From NCBI RefSeq assembly GCF_025947305.1, contig NZ_CP110009.1, positions 1,777,501-1,841,500 on the forward strand: a stretch of DNA of 64,000 nucleotides, given 5' to 3'. Source of the DNA: Flavobacterium sp. N3904. GTDB lineage: Bacteria; Bacteroidota; Bacteroidia; Flavobacteriales; Flavobacteriaceae. Shown here piece after piece: positions 8,045 to 16,806 of this stretch (positions within the stretch are counted from its first letter, which is position 1; every line of letters begins with the position of its first letter). A model generated the notes under the pieces. It ran no database searches. It was not told where the DNA came from and saw only the letters and a program-made list of their open reading frames with translations. A program made the position numbers and the translations under genes.

Positions 8045-8821
8045 TTAAAGTGTAAAATTATAGGAATAAAATTGTTTTATCTGTTCTTCTTCTGTTTTGA
8101 AAACTTCTTCAAATGTTCCCGTTTTCAAAAATTTTCCATCAAGCAACATTGCGATACGTTCACAGGTGCTCTTTGCACAAGTAAGATCATGTGTAATAAC
8201 AATGGAACTTGTTTTATATTTCTGTTGCATCTCAACAATGAGTGCATTTATTTCAATACATGTTACTGGGTCTAAACCCGCCGTAGGCTCATCATACAGC
8301 ATTATTTCGGGTTTTAATATGAGTGTTCTGGCGATACCCAATCTTTTTCGCTGTCCTCCCGAAAGCTCTTCGGTACGTCGCTCAATTTTATCTAATAGAC
8401 CTACTGCATCGAGAGCTTCTTCCACAGCATCATCAACTTGTTTTTTGCTAAGGTTCTTTACATTCATCGTTAAAGGAAAAGATAAATTGCCATATACGCT
8501 CATGCTATCGTATAAAGCGCTATTTTGAAAGGAAAAACCTATACGCAGTCGTAATGCATTTAATTCCTTTTGGTTTAATCGATCCAGTTGCTGGCCAAAT
8601 ATTGTTATAGTACCTCTATCTGGTTTTAATAAGCCTACCAAAAGCTTTATCAAAACGGATTTACCAGTTCCTGATTTGCCTAATACTGCCAAATTTTCGC
8701 CTTTTTGCAGCGTTAAATCGACGCCCTTTAAAACGTCAAGTTCATCAAAAGATTTATACAAACCTTCAATTTTTATAACCGCATCTCCGCTATTGCCATA
8801 TTGAATTTTCTCTTTCTCCAT
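8045..8821 (-). CDS. MlaF-type ABC transporter ATP-binding protein
   Basis: A 258-residue ATPase. Walker A is GKSGTGKS (48-55), the signature LSGGQ is at 154-158, and Walker B with the catalytic Glu is IMLYDEP (174-180). It energises lipid transport with the MlaE-like permease encoded just before it. The frame stays open 12 codons further upstream (to 8857), but that longer start would overlap the permease gene. The ATG at 8821 lies 1 nt after the permease stop and gives the usual family N-terminus, so it is preferred. Confidence 0.92.
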   Translation of the reverse strand: MEKEKIQYGNSGDAVIKIEGLYKSFDELDVLKGVDLTLQKGENLAVLGKSGTGKSVLIKLLVGLLKPDRGTITIFGQQLDRLNQKELNALRLRIGFSFQNSALYDSMSVYGNLSFPLTMNVKNLSKKQVDDAVEEALDAVGLLDKIERRTEELSGGQRKRLGIARTLILKPEIMLYDEPTAGLDPVTCIEINALIVEMQQKYKTSSIVITHDLTCAKSTCERIAMLLDGKFLKTGTFEEVFKTEEEQIKQFYSYNFTL

Positions 8822-8822
8822 A

Positions 8823-9635
8823 TTAAAAATATCTAATCCAATTAACAATCTGCACAATGATTAACTCTTCGAGAAAAATTAGGAACATAGCCAATATTAC
8901 CGCCTGATTCGTTGCTTTACCAACACCACTTGTGCCATTGGAGGCAAAAAAACCTTTATAACAGCTAATAATTCCAATGGTAAATCCGAAGACTATAGAT
9001 TTTGTAAGCGATGAAAAAAGATCTAAAAATGAAATGTTCGAAAAAGCATTGGTGTAAAACACTTGCAGGCTTGTCGCCTCTTCAGTAGAAACATTGTAAT
9101 AAGAACCTAACAATCCTATACAGCTGCAATAAAACGAAAGGATGGGAATAGAAATGCTAGTAGCCAAAACTCGAGTAACGACGAGATATTTAAAGGGATT
9201 AATTGCTGATACCTCCATCGCATCAATTTGTTCCGTTACTTTCATAGACCCTAATTCAGCACTAATGCTTGACCCAACTTTACCAGCACAAATTAGCGAA
9301 GTGACTAATGGTCCCAACGCTCGCACAATAGCAATTCCCATTAATGACGGCAACCATGATACTGCTCCAAAATTTTCTAAAGACGGCCGAGACTGTTTGG
9401 TAAAAACGATACCAATGATAAAGCCTGTCATTGTTATTAGAGAAAGTGATTTTAATCCAATCTCAAAACATTGATTAATAACTTCCCGAAAATGGAAGGG
9501 GGAAGTAAAAGCTTCTTTAAAAAAACGAAGTGCAAATTGATATCCTTTATAAATACCTTCAAAATAGGAATCAATTTTTTTTGAAAACAAATATTTTCTG
9601 GCTCCTACTCTAGTCATATTTTTTATTTTTTCCAT
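8823..9635 (-). CDS. MlaE-family ABC transporter permease
   Basis: A 270-residue inner-membrane permease with five to six hydrophobic segments. It has the conserved MlaE core, including GFTIGIISCYKGF and SAELGSMKVTEQIDAMEV (about residue 130), which couples to the ATPase. It is the first gene of the permease-ATPase-MCE protein operon, expected to move phospholipids between the inner and outer membranes. An internal ATG at residue 7 is an alternative start. A perfect inverted repeat lies 13 bases upstream. Confidence 0.92.
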   Translation of the reverse strand: MEKIKNMTRVGARKYLFSKKIDSYFEGIYKGYQFALRFFKEAFTSPFHFREVINQCFEIGLKSLSLITMTGFIIGIVFTKQSRPSLENFGAVSWLPSLMGIAIVRALGPLVTSLICAGKVGSSISAELGSMKVTEQIDAMEVSAINPFKYLVVTRVLATSISIPILSFYCSCIGLLGSYYNVSTEEATSLQVFYTNAFSNISFLDLFSSLTKSIVFGFTIGIISCYKGFFASNGTSGVGKATNQAVILAMFLIFLEELIIVQIVNWIRYF

Positions 9636-9648
9636 TTATTGCGCAAGA

Positions 9649-9670
9649 GTTAGAATATTTATATTCTAAC
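9649..9670. promoter_or_regulatory. perfect inverted repeat upstream of the mlaE-like gene
   Basis: GTTAGAATAT and ATATTCTAAC, ten perfect pairs with a 2-base TT spacer, ends 13 bases before the permease start codon. It could be an operator or a leader hairpin. The two-base spacer favours a dimeric protein site over an RNA hairpin; no binding protein can be named. Confidence 0.5.
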
Positions 9671-10015
9671 GAGAGCCTATAAAACATTTACAAACTAAAA
9701 GATTCACAACTTATAAACTTATAAAAAATTATTACACACATCTTATACTTTAGCAATTTACTTTTACAAGATTCCTACTAAAAATGTACTGAAATTTTAA
9801 ACGATATAGACATTTGTTAACAAAGAACAAATAGCATTATTATTGTTTTGAAAACACTAAATTACGAACAAATACTCTGCAAAAAATTTACTTCTTACTG
9901 ATATTTATTATGAATTCCTTTTCTATGCCCATTTCCGGAAGTTTTATTCTCACTACGTACAAAACAGAATCTGGACATTTTAGATTTCTTTAATTCGGCA
10001 ATTTATATTGAATGA

Positions 10016-10047
10016 CAAAAATAGAAATCAAATCTAAAATTTCTATT
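10016..10047 (-). terminator. terminator after the asmA-like gene
   Basis: A perfect 9-bp stem (AATAGAAAT with ATTTCTATT), a 10-base loop and a TTTTT run on the - strand, starting three bases after the asmA-like stop codon. Confidence 0.7.
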
Positions 10048-10049
10048 CT

Positions 10050-12803
10050 TTATTCAGTGTCTTGAGTTTCCTCGATTTCATCGCCTTTTCTGCCCACTTT
10101 CACTTTCGGATTGTCCTTGGTTCCTGTGACAGTTAACGGTATTCCAATAATGCCCAATGGAGGTAAACCCAGTCTCATTTTTATATTCAACTTACCGTCA
10201 AGGCTTGACGTTCCTTCTATCCTTGGCCTGAAACCTGCAAATTTGAATTTGAATCGTTCAATGGTAATAATGTTATTTTTTACGGTTGTTTTAATATCCA
10301 CTTTAGACAATTCAGGGTTTTTGATGGCTTCATGATCCGCAGTTTTGCTCACGGCACTAAACATTTTCATTCCTTTCAGTTTCACATCTTTTATAGAGAG
10401 AATACCTCCGCCAATTAAAGAAGGATAAACAGGCATCATTTGTTGGTTCAGCCTGCCTTTTATTTTATAATCCAACGAAACAATTCCCTCAGCATTTTCG
10501 GCGGCACTAGCCATTTCCTTAAACATTTTTACTTCTTTGTAGGCTCTTTTAATATCAAAATCCGTGGCTTTGATACTGTATTCAAAAACAGCTTTTTTAG
10601 GATTTATTCCTTGATAAGCAGCATTCATTGCAACATTACAACCAATTAAATTGAATCCTGTATTTTGCATTAGCATTTTACCGCTTTTCATTTTAACTGC
10701 GCCTTTGCAGTCTTGTAACATAAGTCCCTGATAATTTATTTTGTGGGCTGTCGCATAAAATTGCAAATCAAAATTGGATGGAATAAGAATTACGCCCGTT
10801 TCTGGAGCAGTAGCTTGAGGAGCCGTATTGGACGATGTTGCGGTATTTGTAACTGGAGCTGTCGATGTACTGGACATAAACTCATCGACATTGATGTATT
10901 TTGAATTTAAAGTAAACGACCCTCTCAAAACTCCATTTTTGGAAGCCATAAAGTTGAATACATTTTGCAAATACCCATTCAATTTAAAATCGGATTGACC
11001 ATATGATGCCAAAAATGTATTGAAAGACATTTTATCCTGATTGAATCTGAAGATCCCTTCTTTTATCAATAATGATTTTGGCAAGTATTCTGTAGCGACA
11101 TTTATATTTCGAAGTTCAAGCGTTCCCTTATTATGTAAACGACTATAATTTCCTTTTTCGGCATCGCTTTGAATTCCTTTCAATTGCAAATCGGCTTTGA
11201 TAAAACCGTCTACATCCAATCCTTTTTGAGAAAATACTTTGTAGATTTTGCTAATGTTTAATGTTCCTTTGGCAGTGATGTCATAATTCAAATCATCAAA
11301 ATTTTTCAAATCGGCTTCGACCAAAAAAGGTTCCCCTTCAAAAGTAAAAGTTGCCGGTTTCAACACCACCGAAAGATCCTTGTAAGTTCCTTTTTTATCT
11401 GAAATCGTGGTATTGACATTGATATTGGTTATTGGATTTGGGTAATATGGTGTTTTTACAAAACCATTATTCAAATTCAATATTCCATTTGTAATTGGAA
11501 AAAGTCCTTGTTTTTGGTCGTATTTACCTTTTGCTTTTACATCGGCAATTAGCTTTCCTTTCAATTCAATGTCAGAAATTCCTAAAGCACGATTCAATTT
11601 TTCCAGATCAATATTAGAATTCAAAACCATATCTATCTCCGGAGTGGTCAACCCATTCATTTTCAATTGGGCTTTTAATTGATTTTTTTCTACGTTTAAA
11701 GAAATGTTTCGTGCATTCAAATCTAAAAGTTCCGGATTCAAAGACGCCATTTTCGTACTGATATCCATATTTAAATTTGAAACTGGAAAAGCACTTTTTT
11801 TATAATTTACAAATCCGTCTTTCAATTTAAAATCTAAACTTAAATCGGGAGCTATGTTTTGCGAAGCAATATATTTTCCTTTAAGCATAAAAAGCAAATC
11901 GACATTTCCTTTCAATTCGGTATCTTTCAGCCAAGTAACGTATTTAGGAGGAAAAGCGGTGAACAGATCGTTTAGGTTACTCTTGTTTGATTTTATTATA
12001 AAGTCAATATCATAACCATCCTTCAAAAAATCGAATTTTCCAGTAAAATCAACCAAAAGTTTATTGATAAAAAGGTCATTTTGCTCAAAAATAAATGACA
12101 GCGAATTGGTATTTATTTTAGTAATCAAATCCCCATCCACTTTTTTGTTCATTAAATAGGGTTCGTTTTCATAAATGATATTTAGCTTTTCAATTTTGGC
12201 TTTCGAATGCAAAGCAAAAATAGCTTGACTTAAATCTCCGTTTCCTAAATAATTAAACCCTAATGCATCGATATGCACTTTGGTCGATTGATCGTCATAA
12301 ATTATTTTACTGTTAGTGATTTCAATTTCCTCTAATTTTAATCCCGTTTCTTCCTTCTCTTTTTTTGTTGCAGTTTCTGGCTCGGATATGTAAACATTAT
12401 AATTGGCTTCTCCTTTTTGGTTCACTTTGACATTAATCAATGAATTGGAAAGAAAAATTTGGTCTATTTTTATAGCTTTACCAAAAACGAGACTACTCAA
12501 ATTGATTCCAAAAGCAACCTCATCCGCAGTAACAAATTTTTCTTTTTGAAAAGGAGCCGATCCGTTAAGACTAAAATTGTTTAAAGTCAATGTCAAGGAT
12601 GGAAAATGAGTAAAAAAGGAAACATTGGCATCCGAATAATTCAGTTCTCCGTTTAATTTTTCATTAGCCGTTTTCTTTACCTGTTCCCGAATTTTATCCG
12701 AAAAAACAAAAGGGGTAATAAACATCAACGCCAATAAAACCACAAGGGTAATTCCTGTATATTTTAAAATCTTAAAAAAGATTGATTTGTAGTTGATTGC
12801 CAT
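10050..12803 (-). CDS. AsmA-like family protein
   Basis: A 917-residue protein with one N-terminal membrane segment (about residues 12-33) and a very long periplasmic beta-rich region, as in AsmA/TamB/YhdP-type proteins that bridge the envelope and are linked to lipid transport and outer-membrane assembly. The C-terminal part (about residues 700-900) contains the AsmA-like C-terminal region, with SLDYKIKGRLNQ and FRPRIEGTSSLDG. A low-complexity Ala/Thr/Pro stretch lies near residues 645-670. It is downstream of miaE (50-nt gap) and probably cotranscribed with it. Nearness to an MCE/Mla-type operon fits a lipid-transport role. Confidence 0.85.
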   Translation of the reverse strand: MAINYKSIFFKILKYTGITLVVLLALMFITPFVFSDKIREQVKKTANEKLNGELNYSDANVSFFTHFPSLTLTLNNFSLNGSAPFQKEKFVTADEVAFGINLSSLVFGKAIKIDQIFLSNSLINVKVNQKGEANYNVYISEPETATKKEKEETGLKLEEIEITNSKIIYDDQSTKVHIDALGFNYLGNGDLSQAIFALHSKAKIEKLNIIYENEPYLMNKKVDGDLITKINTNSLSFIFEQNDLFINKLLVDFTGKFDFLKDGYDIDFIIKSNKSNLNDLFTAFPPKYVTWLKDTELKGNVDLLFMLKGKYIASQNIAPDLSLDFKLKDGFVNYKKSAFPVSNLNMDISTKMASLNPELLDLNARNISLNVEKNQLKAQLKMNGLTTPEIDMVLNSNIDLEKLNRALGISDIELKGKLIADVKAKGKYDQKQGLFPITNGILNLNNGFVKTPYYPNPITNINVNTTISDKKGTYKDLSVVLKPATFTFEGEPFLVEADLKNFDDLNYDITAKGTLNISKIYKVFSQKGLDVDGFIKADLQLKGIQSDAEKGNYSRLHNKGTLELRNINVATEYLPKSLLIKEGIFRFNQDKMSFNTFLASYGQSDFKLNGYLQNVFNFMASKNGVLRGSFTLNSKYINVDEFMSSTSTAPVTNTATSSNTAPQATAPETGVILIPSNFDLQFYATAHKINYQGLMLQDCKGAVKMKSGKMLMQNTGFNLIGCNVAMNAAYQGINPKKAVFEYSIKATDFDIKRAYKEVKMFKEMASAAENAEGIVSLDYKIKGRLNQQMMPVYPSLIGGGILSIKDVKLKGMKMFSAVSKTADHEAIKNPELSKVDIKTTVKNNIITIERFKFKFAGFRPRIEGTSSLDGKLNIKMRLGLPPLGIIGIPLTVTGTKDNPKVKVGRKGDEIEETQDTE

Positions 12804-12853
12804 ATGTTTTTTATATGAAGTTAAACAAAATATTGGATGCTTCTTATGTTTTA

Positions 12854-13435
12854 TTAACCATGCACGGTTTCCTTTTTACCATAATTGATGATAATTGAGG
12901 TTTCAAAATCAATCCATTCCTGCCAGCGTTTATCAACATCAAAATTATCAACATATTTTCTGGCAAAGCCAAGAAAAGTGGTATAATGTCCCGCTTCAGA
13001 AATCATTAAATCACGGTAAAATTTGGCTAATTCAGGATCTTTTATATTTTCAGATAACACTTTGAAACGCTCGCAGCTTCGGGCTTCAATCATTGCCGAA
13101 AACAACAATCGATCTACTAATGCATCTTTACGGCTGCCATCTTTTTTCATGAATTTAAAAAGCTCATTCACATAATGATCTTTGCGTTCTCTCCCCAATG
13201 TCAATCCTTTTCTTTTTATCAAGTCATGAACCATTTGTAAATGATCTAATTCTTCTTTTGCAATGACTAACAGTTCTGTAACCAATTCTTCTAATTCTGA
13301 ATTGTAGGTAATCAAACTTATGGCATTTGAAGCCGCTTTTTGTTCGCACCAAGCATGATCGGTCAATATTTCTTCAATATTGCTTTCTACTATGTTTACC
13401 CATCGAGGGTCTGTAACCAATTTTAATCCAAGCAT
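12854..13435 (-). CDS. miaE: tRNA-(ms2io6A37) hydroxylase MiaE
   Basis: A 193-residue non-haem di-iron enzyme that hydroxylates the isopentenyl group of the modified A37 in tRNA. The ferritin-like helices carry the expected ligands: EELDHL (about 81-86), EARSCERF (about 119-126) and SEAGHY (about 147-152), giving the two E...ExxH sets. Length is normal. It starts the miaE-asmA-like unit behind a good promoter at 13457-13486 on the - strand. Confidence 0.93.
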   Translation of the reverse strand: MLGLKLVTDPRWVNIVESNIEEILTDHAWCEQKAASNAISLITYNSELEELVTELLVIAKEELDHLQMVHDLIKRKGLTLGRERKDHYVNELFKFMKKDGSRKDALVDRLLFSAMIEARSCERFKVLSENIKDPELAKFYRDLMISEAGHYTTFLGFARKYVDNFDVDKRWQEWIDFETSIIINYGKKETVHG

Positions 13436-13456
13436 AACAGGTGATATTTAGTCTTA

Positions 13457-13486
13457 CAAAATTAGTATTTTCCTGTTGATTTTCAA
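13457..13486 (-). promoter_or_regulatory. promoter of miaE
   Basis: On the - strand, TTG (13486-13484) and TAATTTTG (13464-13457, a perfect TAnnTTTG match) are 19 bases apart. The predicted start of transcription is about 15 bases before the miaE ATG. Confidence 0.65.
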
Positions 13487-13544
13487 TTTAATTGATGCTT
13501 TAACCATCTAAATTGTATTATTTTGCAGCATTATTTTAATTCAC

Positions 13545-14789
13545 ATGAATCAAACTCAAAAGCTTTTAATCATTGGCACTGTATGGCCTGAACCGAATTC
13601 CTCTGCTGCTGGCGGTCGAATGTTACAATTAATTACTCAGTTTCAGCAACAAGGATTTACAATTACATTTGCAAGTCCAGCAATGGATAGTGATTATATG
13701 GTTGATTTAGCCTCATTAAATGTTGACAAACAATCAATTATTTTAAATTGTTCCAGTTTTGATGCTTTTGTAAAAAACCTAAATCCAGCTGTTGTTTTAT
13801 TTGACCGATTTATGACGGAAGAGCAATTTGGTTGGCGTGTTGTCGAGAATTGTCCTGATACTTTGCGAATTTTGGACACCGAAGATTTGCATTGTTTGAG
13901 ACTGGCAAGACAAAAAGCTTTTAAAGAGAAACGCGAATTTGTGCTTGTTGATTTATTTAAGGAAGATAGTGCCAAAAGAGAAATCGCCAGTATTTTGAGA
14001 TGTGATTTGTCTTTGATAATATCCGAATTTGAAATGGATGTTTTGAAAACGACTTTTAAAATTGACGAAAAACTGCTTTACTATTTGCCCTTTTTATTAG
14101 AACCGATTTCGAGTGCAGCTTTTGAAAACCTTCCTTCTTTTGAAAAAAGAAAAGATTTTATTTTTATTGGGAATTTTTTGCATGAACCCAATTGGAATGC
14201 AGTCCAGTATCTAAAAGAAGCGATTTGGCCACTGCTGAGAAAACAATTGCCAGAAGCCCATTTAAATATTTATGGAGCCTATCCTTCCCAAAAAGTAATG
14301 CAATTGCATCAACCCAAAGAAGGTTTTTATATCAAAGGACGAGCGATTGACGCCAATGAGGGGGGTCAAAATGCAAGAGTTGTATTAGCTCCATTGCGTT
14401 TTGGGGCCGGTATAAAAGGAAAATTGATTGAAGCCATGCAATGTGGAACTCCCAGTATAACAACTGCTATTGGTGCCGAATCGATGCAAGGTGATTTACC
14501 TTGGAATGGTTTTGTAACAGATGATATAGGTGAATTCACAAATGCTGCTATGTCATTGTATCAAGATAAAAATCTTTGGCAGAAAGCGCAAGAAAACGGA
14601 ATTGCGATTATCAATAATCGGTATTTGAAATCACTTTTCGAAAATGACTTTAGATCCAAAATTCAATTTTTACTTTCTAATTTAGAGCAACATCGTTTGA
14701 ATAATTTTTTTGGTGCTTTGCTCCAACATCAAACTTTAAATAGCAGTAAATACATGTCGAAATGGATAGAAGCAAAAAATAGAATTTAA
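13545..14789 (+). CDS. glycosyltransferase (group 1 / GT4-like)
   Basis: A 414-residue probable cytoplasmic glycosyltransferase of the GT-B fold. The N-terminus has the open Rossmann strand LLIIGTVWPEPNSSAAGGR typical of acceptor-binding domains. The C-terminal donor domain (about residues 190-360) has FIGNFLHEPNWNAV and APLRFGAGIKGKLIEAMQCG, where the Glu of GT4-type enzymes contacts the nucleotide sugar. No neighbouring sugar or polysaccharide genes show its substrate. It is divergent from miaE. Confidence 0.85.
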   Translation: MNQTQKLLIIGTVWPEPNSSAAGGRMLQLITQFQQQGFTITFASPAMDSDYMVDLASLNVDKQSIILNCSSFDAFVKNLNPAVVLFDRFMTEEQFGWRVVENCPDTLRILDTEDLHCLRLARQKAFKEKREFVLVDLFKEDSAKREIASILRCDLSLIISEFEMDVLKTTFKIDEKLLYYLPFLLEPISSAAFENLPSFEKRKDFIFIGNFLHEPNWNAVQYLKEAIWPLLRKQLPEAHLNIYGAYPSQKVMQLHQPKEGFYIKGRAIDANEGGQNARVVLAPLRFGAGIKGKLIEAMQCGTPSITTAIGAESMQGDLPWNGFVTDDIGEFTNAAMSLYQDKNLWQKAQENGIAIINNRYLKSLFENDFRSKIQFLLSNLEQHRLNNFFGALLQHQTLNSSKYMSKWIEAKNRI

Positions 14790-14867
14790 ATAAAATCCCC
14801 TCAATTTCAAAAACTAGACGGGATTTGTATTTATAAACTAAGTTGTTTTGCTAGAATAGGAGTCTTT

Positions 14868-16715
14868 TTATTTTAACATCCCTTCAATATCCTGAACGGT
14901 TGTTAAATGATATCCTGATTTTGCCTTTTCAAAAATTTGTTTTGCCCAAGCTTTTCCTTCAGGTGTTTTTATCATTTCTTTGTAAAGTGTTTGCAAGGAG
15001 CCTGTTCTACTAGTAGCAATCATAAATTGCTCTATTGCAGGATAGGCAACAGTATAATTATGACGAATTGCGGGAACAAACCACTGACGCTTGATAACAA
15101 AGTTACCGCCTTTAGTAAAATTGAATTCCGCATCAATTTCGGCCATTTCTTTTGTAGAAATATCTTCAGGAAGATAATCTATGAAATGCTGTTTCTCATT
15201 GGTCGACTTAATTTTCTGGCTCAATCCTTTAACACCTGTTTTTCGCCAGTTTTTTTGAATGCTGTCTATTGCATTAAAATCTTCAGAATTAACCGTTGTG
15301 ATATTTGATGGAACACCAGGATTATAAACCCATTCGGTTACCTTTATTTTATTGGCAAGAGCTTTGTCGTCTTTTATAAGATTTTCGTTCAAATAATCTA
15401 CAAAATCTTCTGTAGTTATGGATTGAAAAGCGTGCGCATCAAAATAATTTTTAAGAAAAACATCAAACTTTTTACGCCCAACGGCCTGCTCTATTACTTT
15501 TAGAAAATCATATCCTTTTTCATAAGGAATATCGCTTAAGCCATCATCTGGATTTCTTCCGTTAGTATTTACTTTAAGTCGAGTGTCTGGATTCGTATTT
15601 CCAAATTCGGTTATGTTATCAAGTAAAACTTTACGGCTTAAAACGTCCTGCATTTTTGCTTCTTTCACTCCAAAAATTTCTTCACCGATTCTATGTTCGA
15701 CATAAGTGGTAAAACCTTCATTCAGCCAAATATCATTCCAAGTAGCATTGGTTACTAAATTACCACTCCAACTGTGACCCAATTCATGGGCTAACAAACT
15801 AGTTAAAGAACGATCTCCCGCAATCACTCCGGGAGTTAAGAAAGTTAAGTTCGGATTTTCCATACCTCCATAAGGAAAACTCGGAGGAAGGACTAGTACA
15901 TCGTATCTACCCCAACGATAAGGGCCGTATAGCTTTTCGGCAGCACTTACCATTTTTCCCAATTCTGCAAATTCCCAAGCCGCTTTGTTAAGCAATGAAG
16001 GTTCAGCATAAACCCCTGTTCGGTCATCAATAGCTTTAAACTTGATATCTCCAACGGCAATTGCCATTAAATAAGAAGGAATTGCTTTATCCTGTTTGAA
16101 AGTATAAATTCCTGTGTCGTTTTTTTGTTGCGGATTGACAGCGCTCATTACCGCCATCAAGTCTTTAGGCACGGTAACTTTTGCAGTATAGGTGAATCTT
16201 ATTCCTGGAGAATCCTGACACGGAATCCAAGTACGAGACCAAATGCTTTCTCCCTGAGAAAAAAGGAATGGCTTCTTTTTATCGGCAGTTTGTTCCGGTA
16301 ATAACCATTGTAGTGCAACGGCATCTTTGGTTGTATTGTAATAAATATTGACTTTTGTTGTATTGGGTTCAATTGTTATATGAAGTGGTCTTCCGTGAAA
16401 TTTCACATCTTTTCCGAGTTCAAATTTTGTTTCTTTTTCATCGTCACCAAGCGTAACTTTAGTAATATTAAGTGTGTTTTCATCGAAAATAATTTCGTTG
16501 CCTTTGCTTCTATTATCAATTTGCCAAGAGGCTTTTCCCGAAATGGATTGGGATTCGAAATCGACTTTAATATCAAGATCCAAGTGCTTTACAACCGCTT
16601 GATTGGGTTTTGAGAAAGAATGTTCATCTTTGACGATTGTGGTTTTCTCGGCATTGTCTTTTTTCTGACAGGCAAAAACGGCAAAAAATAAAATAAGAAG
16701 GTGTATTTTTTTCAT
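14868..16715 (-). CDS. M1 family aminopeptidase (leukotriene A4 hydrolase type), lipoprotein
   Basis: A 615-residue zinc peptidase. The N-terminus is a lipoprotein signal with the lipobox Cys at residue 16, so it is exported and lipid-anchored. The substrate exopeptidase motif GGMENP is at 283-288. The zinc site HELGH is at 310-314 with the third ligand Glu in NEGFTTYVE (E333). The C-terminal helical domain (about 460-615) is of the leukotriene A4 hydrolase C-terminal type. It removes N-terminal residues from peptides outside the inner membrane. All catalytic residues are present. Confidence 0.93.
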   Translation of the reverse strand: MKKIHLLILFFAVFACQKKDNAEKTTIVKDEHSFSKPNQAVVKHLDLDIKVDFESQSISGKASWQIDNRSKGNEIIFDENTLNITKVTLGDDEKETKFELGKDVKFHGRPLHITIEPNTTKVNIYYNTTKDAVALQWLLPEQTADKKKPFLFSQGESIWSRTWIPCQDSPGIRFTYTAKVTVPKDLMAVMSAVNPQQKNDTGIYTFKQDKAIPSYLMAIAVGDIKFKAIDDRTGVYAEPSLLNKAAWEFAELGKMVSAAEKLYGPYRWGRYDVLVLPPSFPYGGMENPNLTFLTPGVIAGDRSLTSLLAHELGHSWSGNLVTNATWNDIWLNEGFTTYVEHRIGEEIFGVKEAKMQDVLSRKVLLDNITEFGNTNPDTRLKVNTNGRNPDDGLSDIPYEKGYDFLKVIEQAVGRKKFDVFLKNYFDAHAFQSITTEDFVDYLNENLIKDDKALANKIKVTEWVYNPGVPSNITTVNSEDFNAIDSIQKNWRKTGVKGLSQKIKSTNEKQHFIDYLPEDISTKEMAEIDAEFNFTKGGNFVIKRQWFVPAIRHNYTVAYPAIEQFMIATSRTGSLQTLYKEMIKTPEGKAWAKQIFEKAKSGYHLTTVQDIEGMLK

Positions 16716-16751
16716 AGTATGAAACGTGAATTTTACGATTGTAAATAAAAT

Positions 16752-16786
16752 AAAAAAATCCCGTTTGACGAATCAAAACGGGATTT
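16752..16786 (-). terminator. terminator of the pyruvate dehydrogenase E1-alpha/E2 operon
   Basis: A perfect 11-bp stem (AAATCCCGTTT with AAACGGGATTT) with a T-rich run on the - strand, 20 bases after the E2 stop. Confidence 0.82.
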
Positions 16787-16806
16787 AAATTATAAAAATA
16801 AATCTA

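Larger units (their letters stand above)
9636..10049. other. intergenic region of 414 nt upstream of the Mla-type operon
   Basis: No gene seen. It holds the inverted repeat at 9649-9670, a possible weak -7 element on the - strand at 9691-9698 (TTAGTTTG, 7 of 8), a 12-bp palindrome TTTGTTAACAAA at 9813-9824, and the terminator of the asmA-like gene at 10016-10047. The rest is AT-rich and featureless to the eye. Confidence 0.6.

Noticed and set aside
8822..8857. Longer start of the Mla-type ATPase
   Set aside because: It would overlap the permease gene by 35 bases and add a non-family N-terminus; the start at 8821 fits the 1-nt spacing of the operon.
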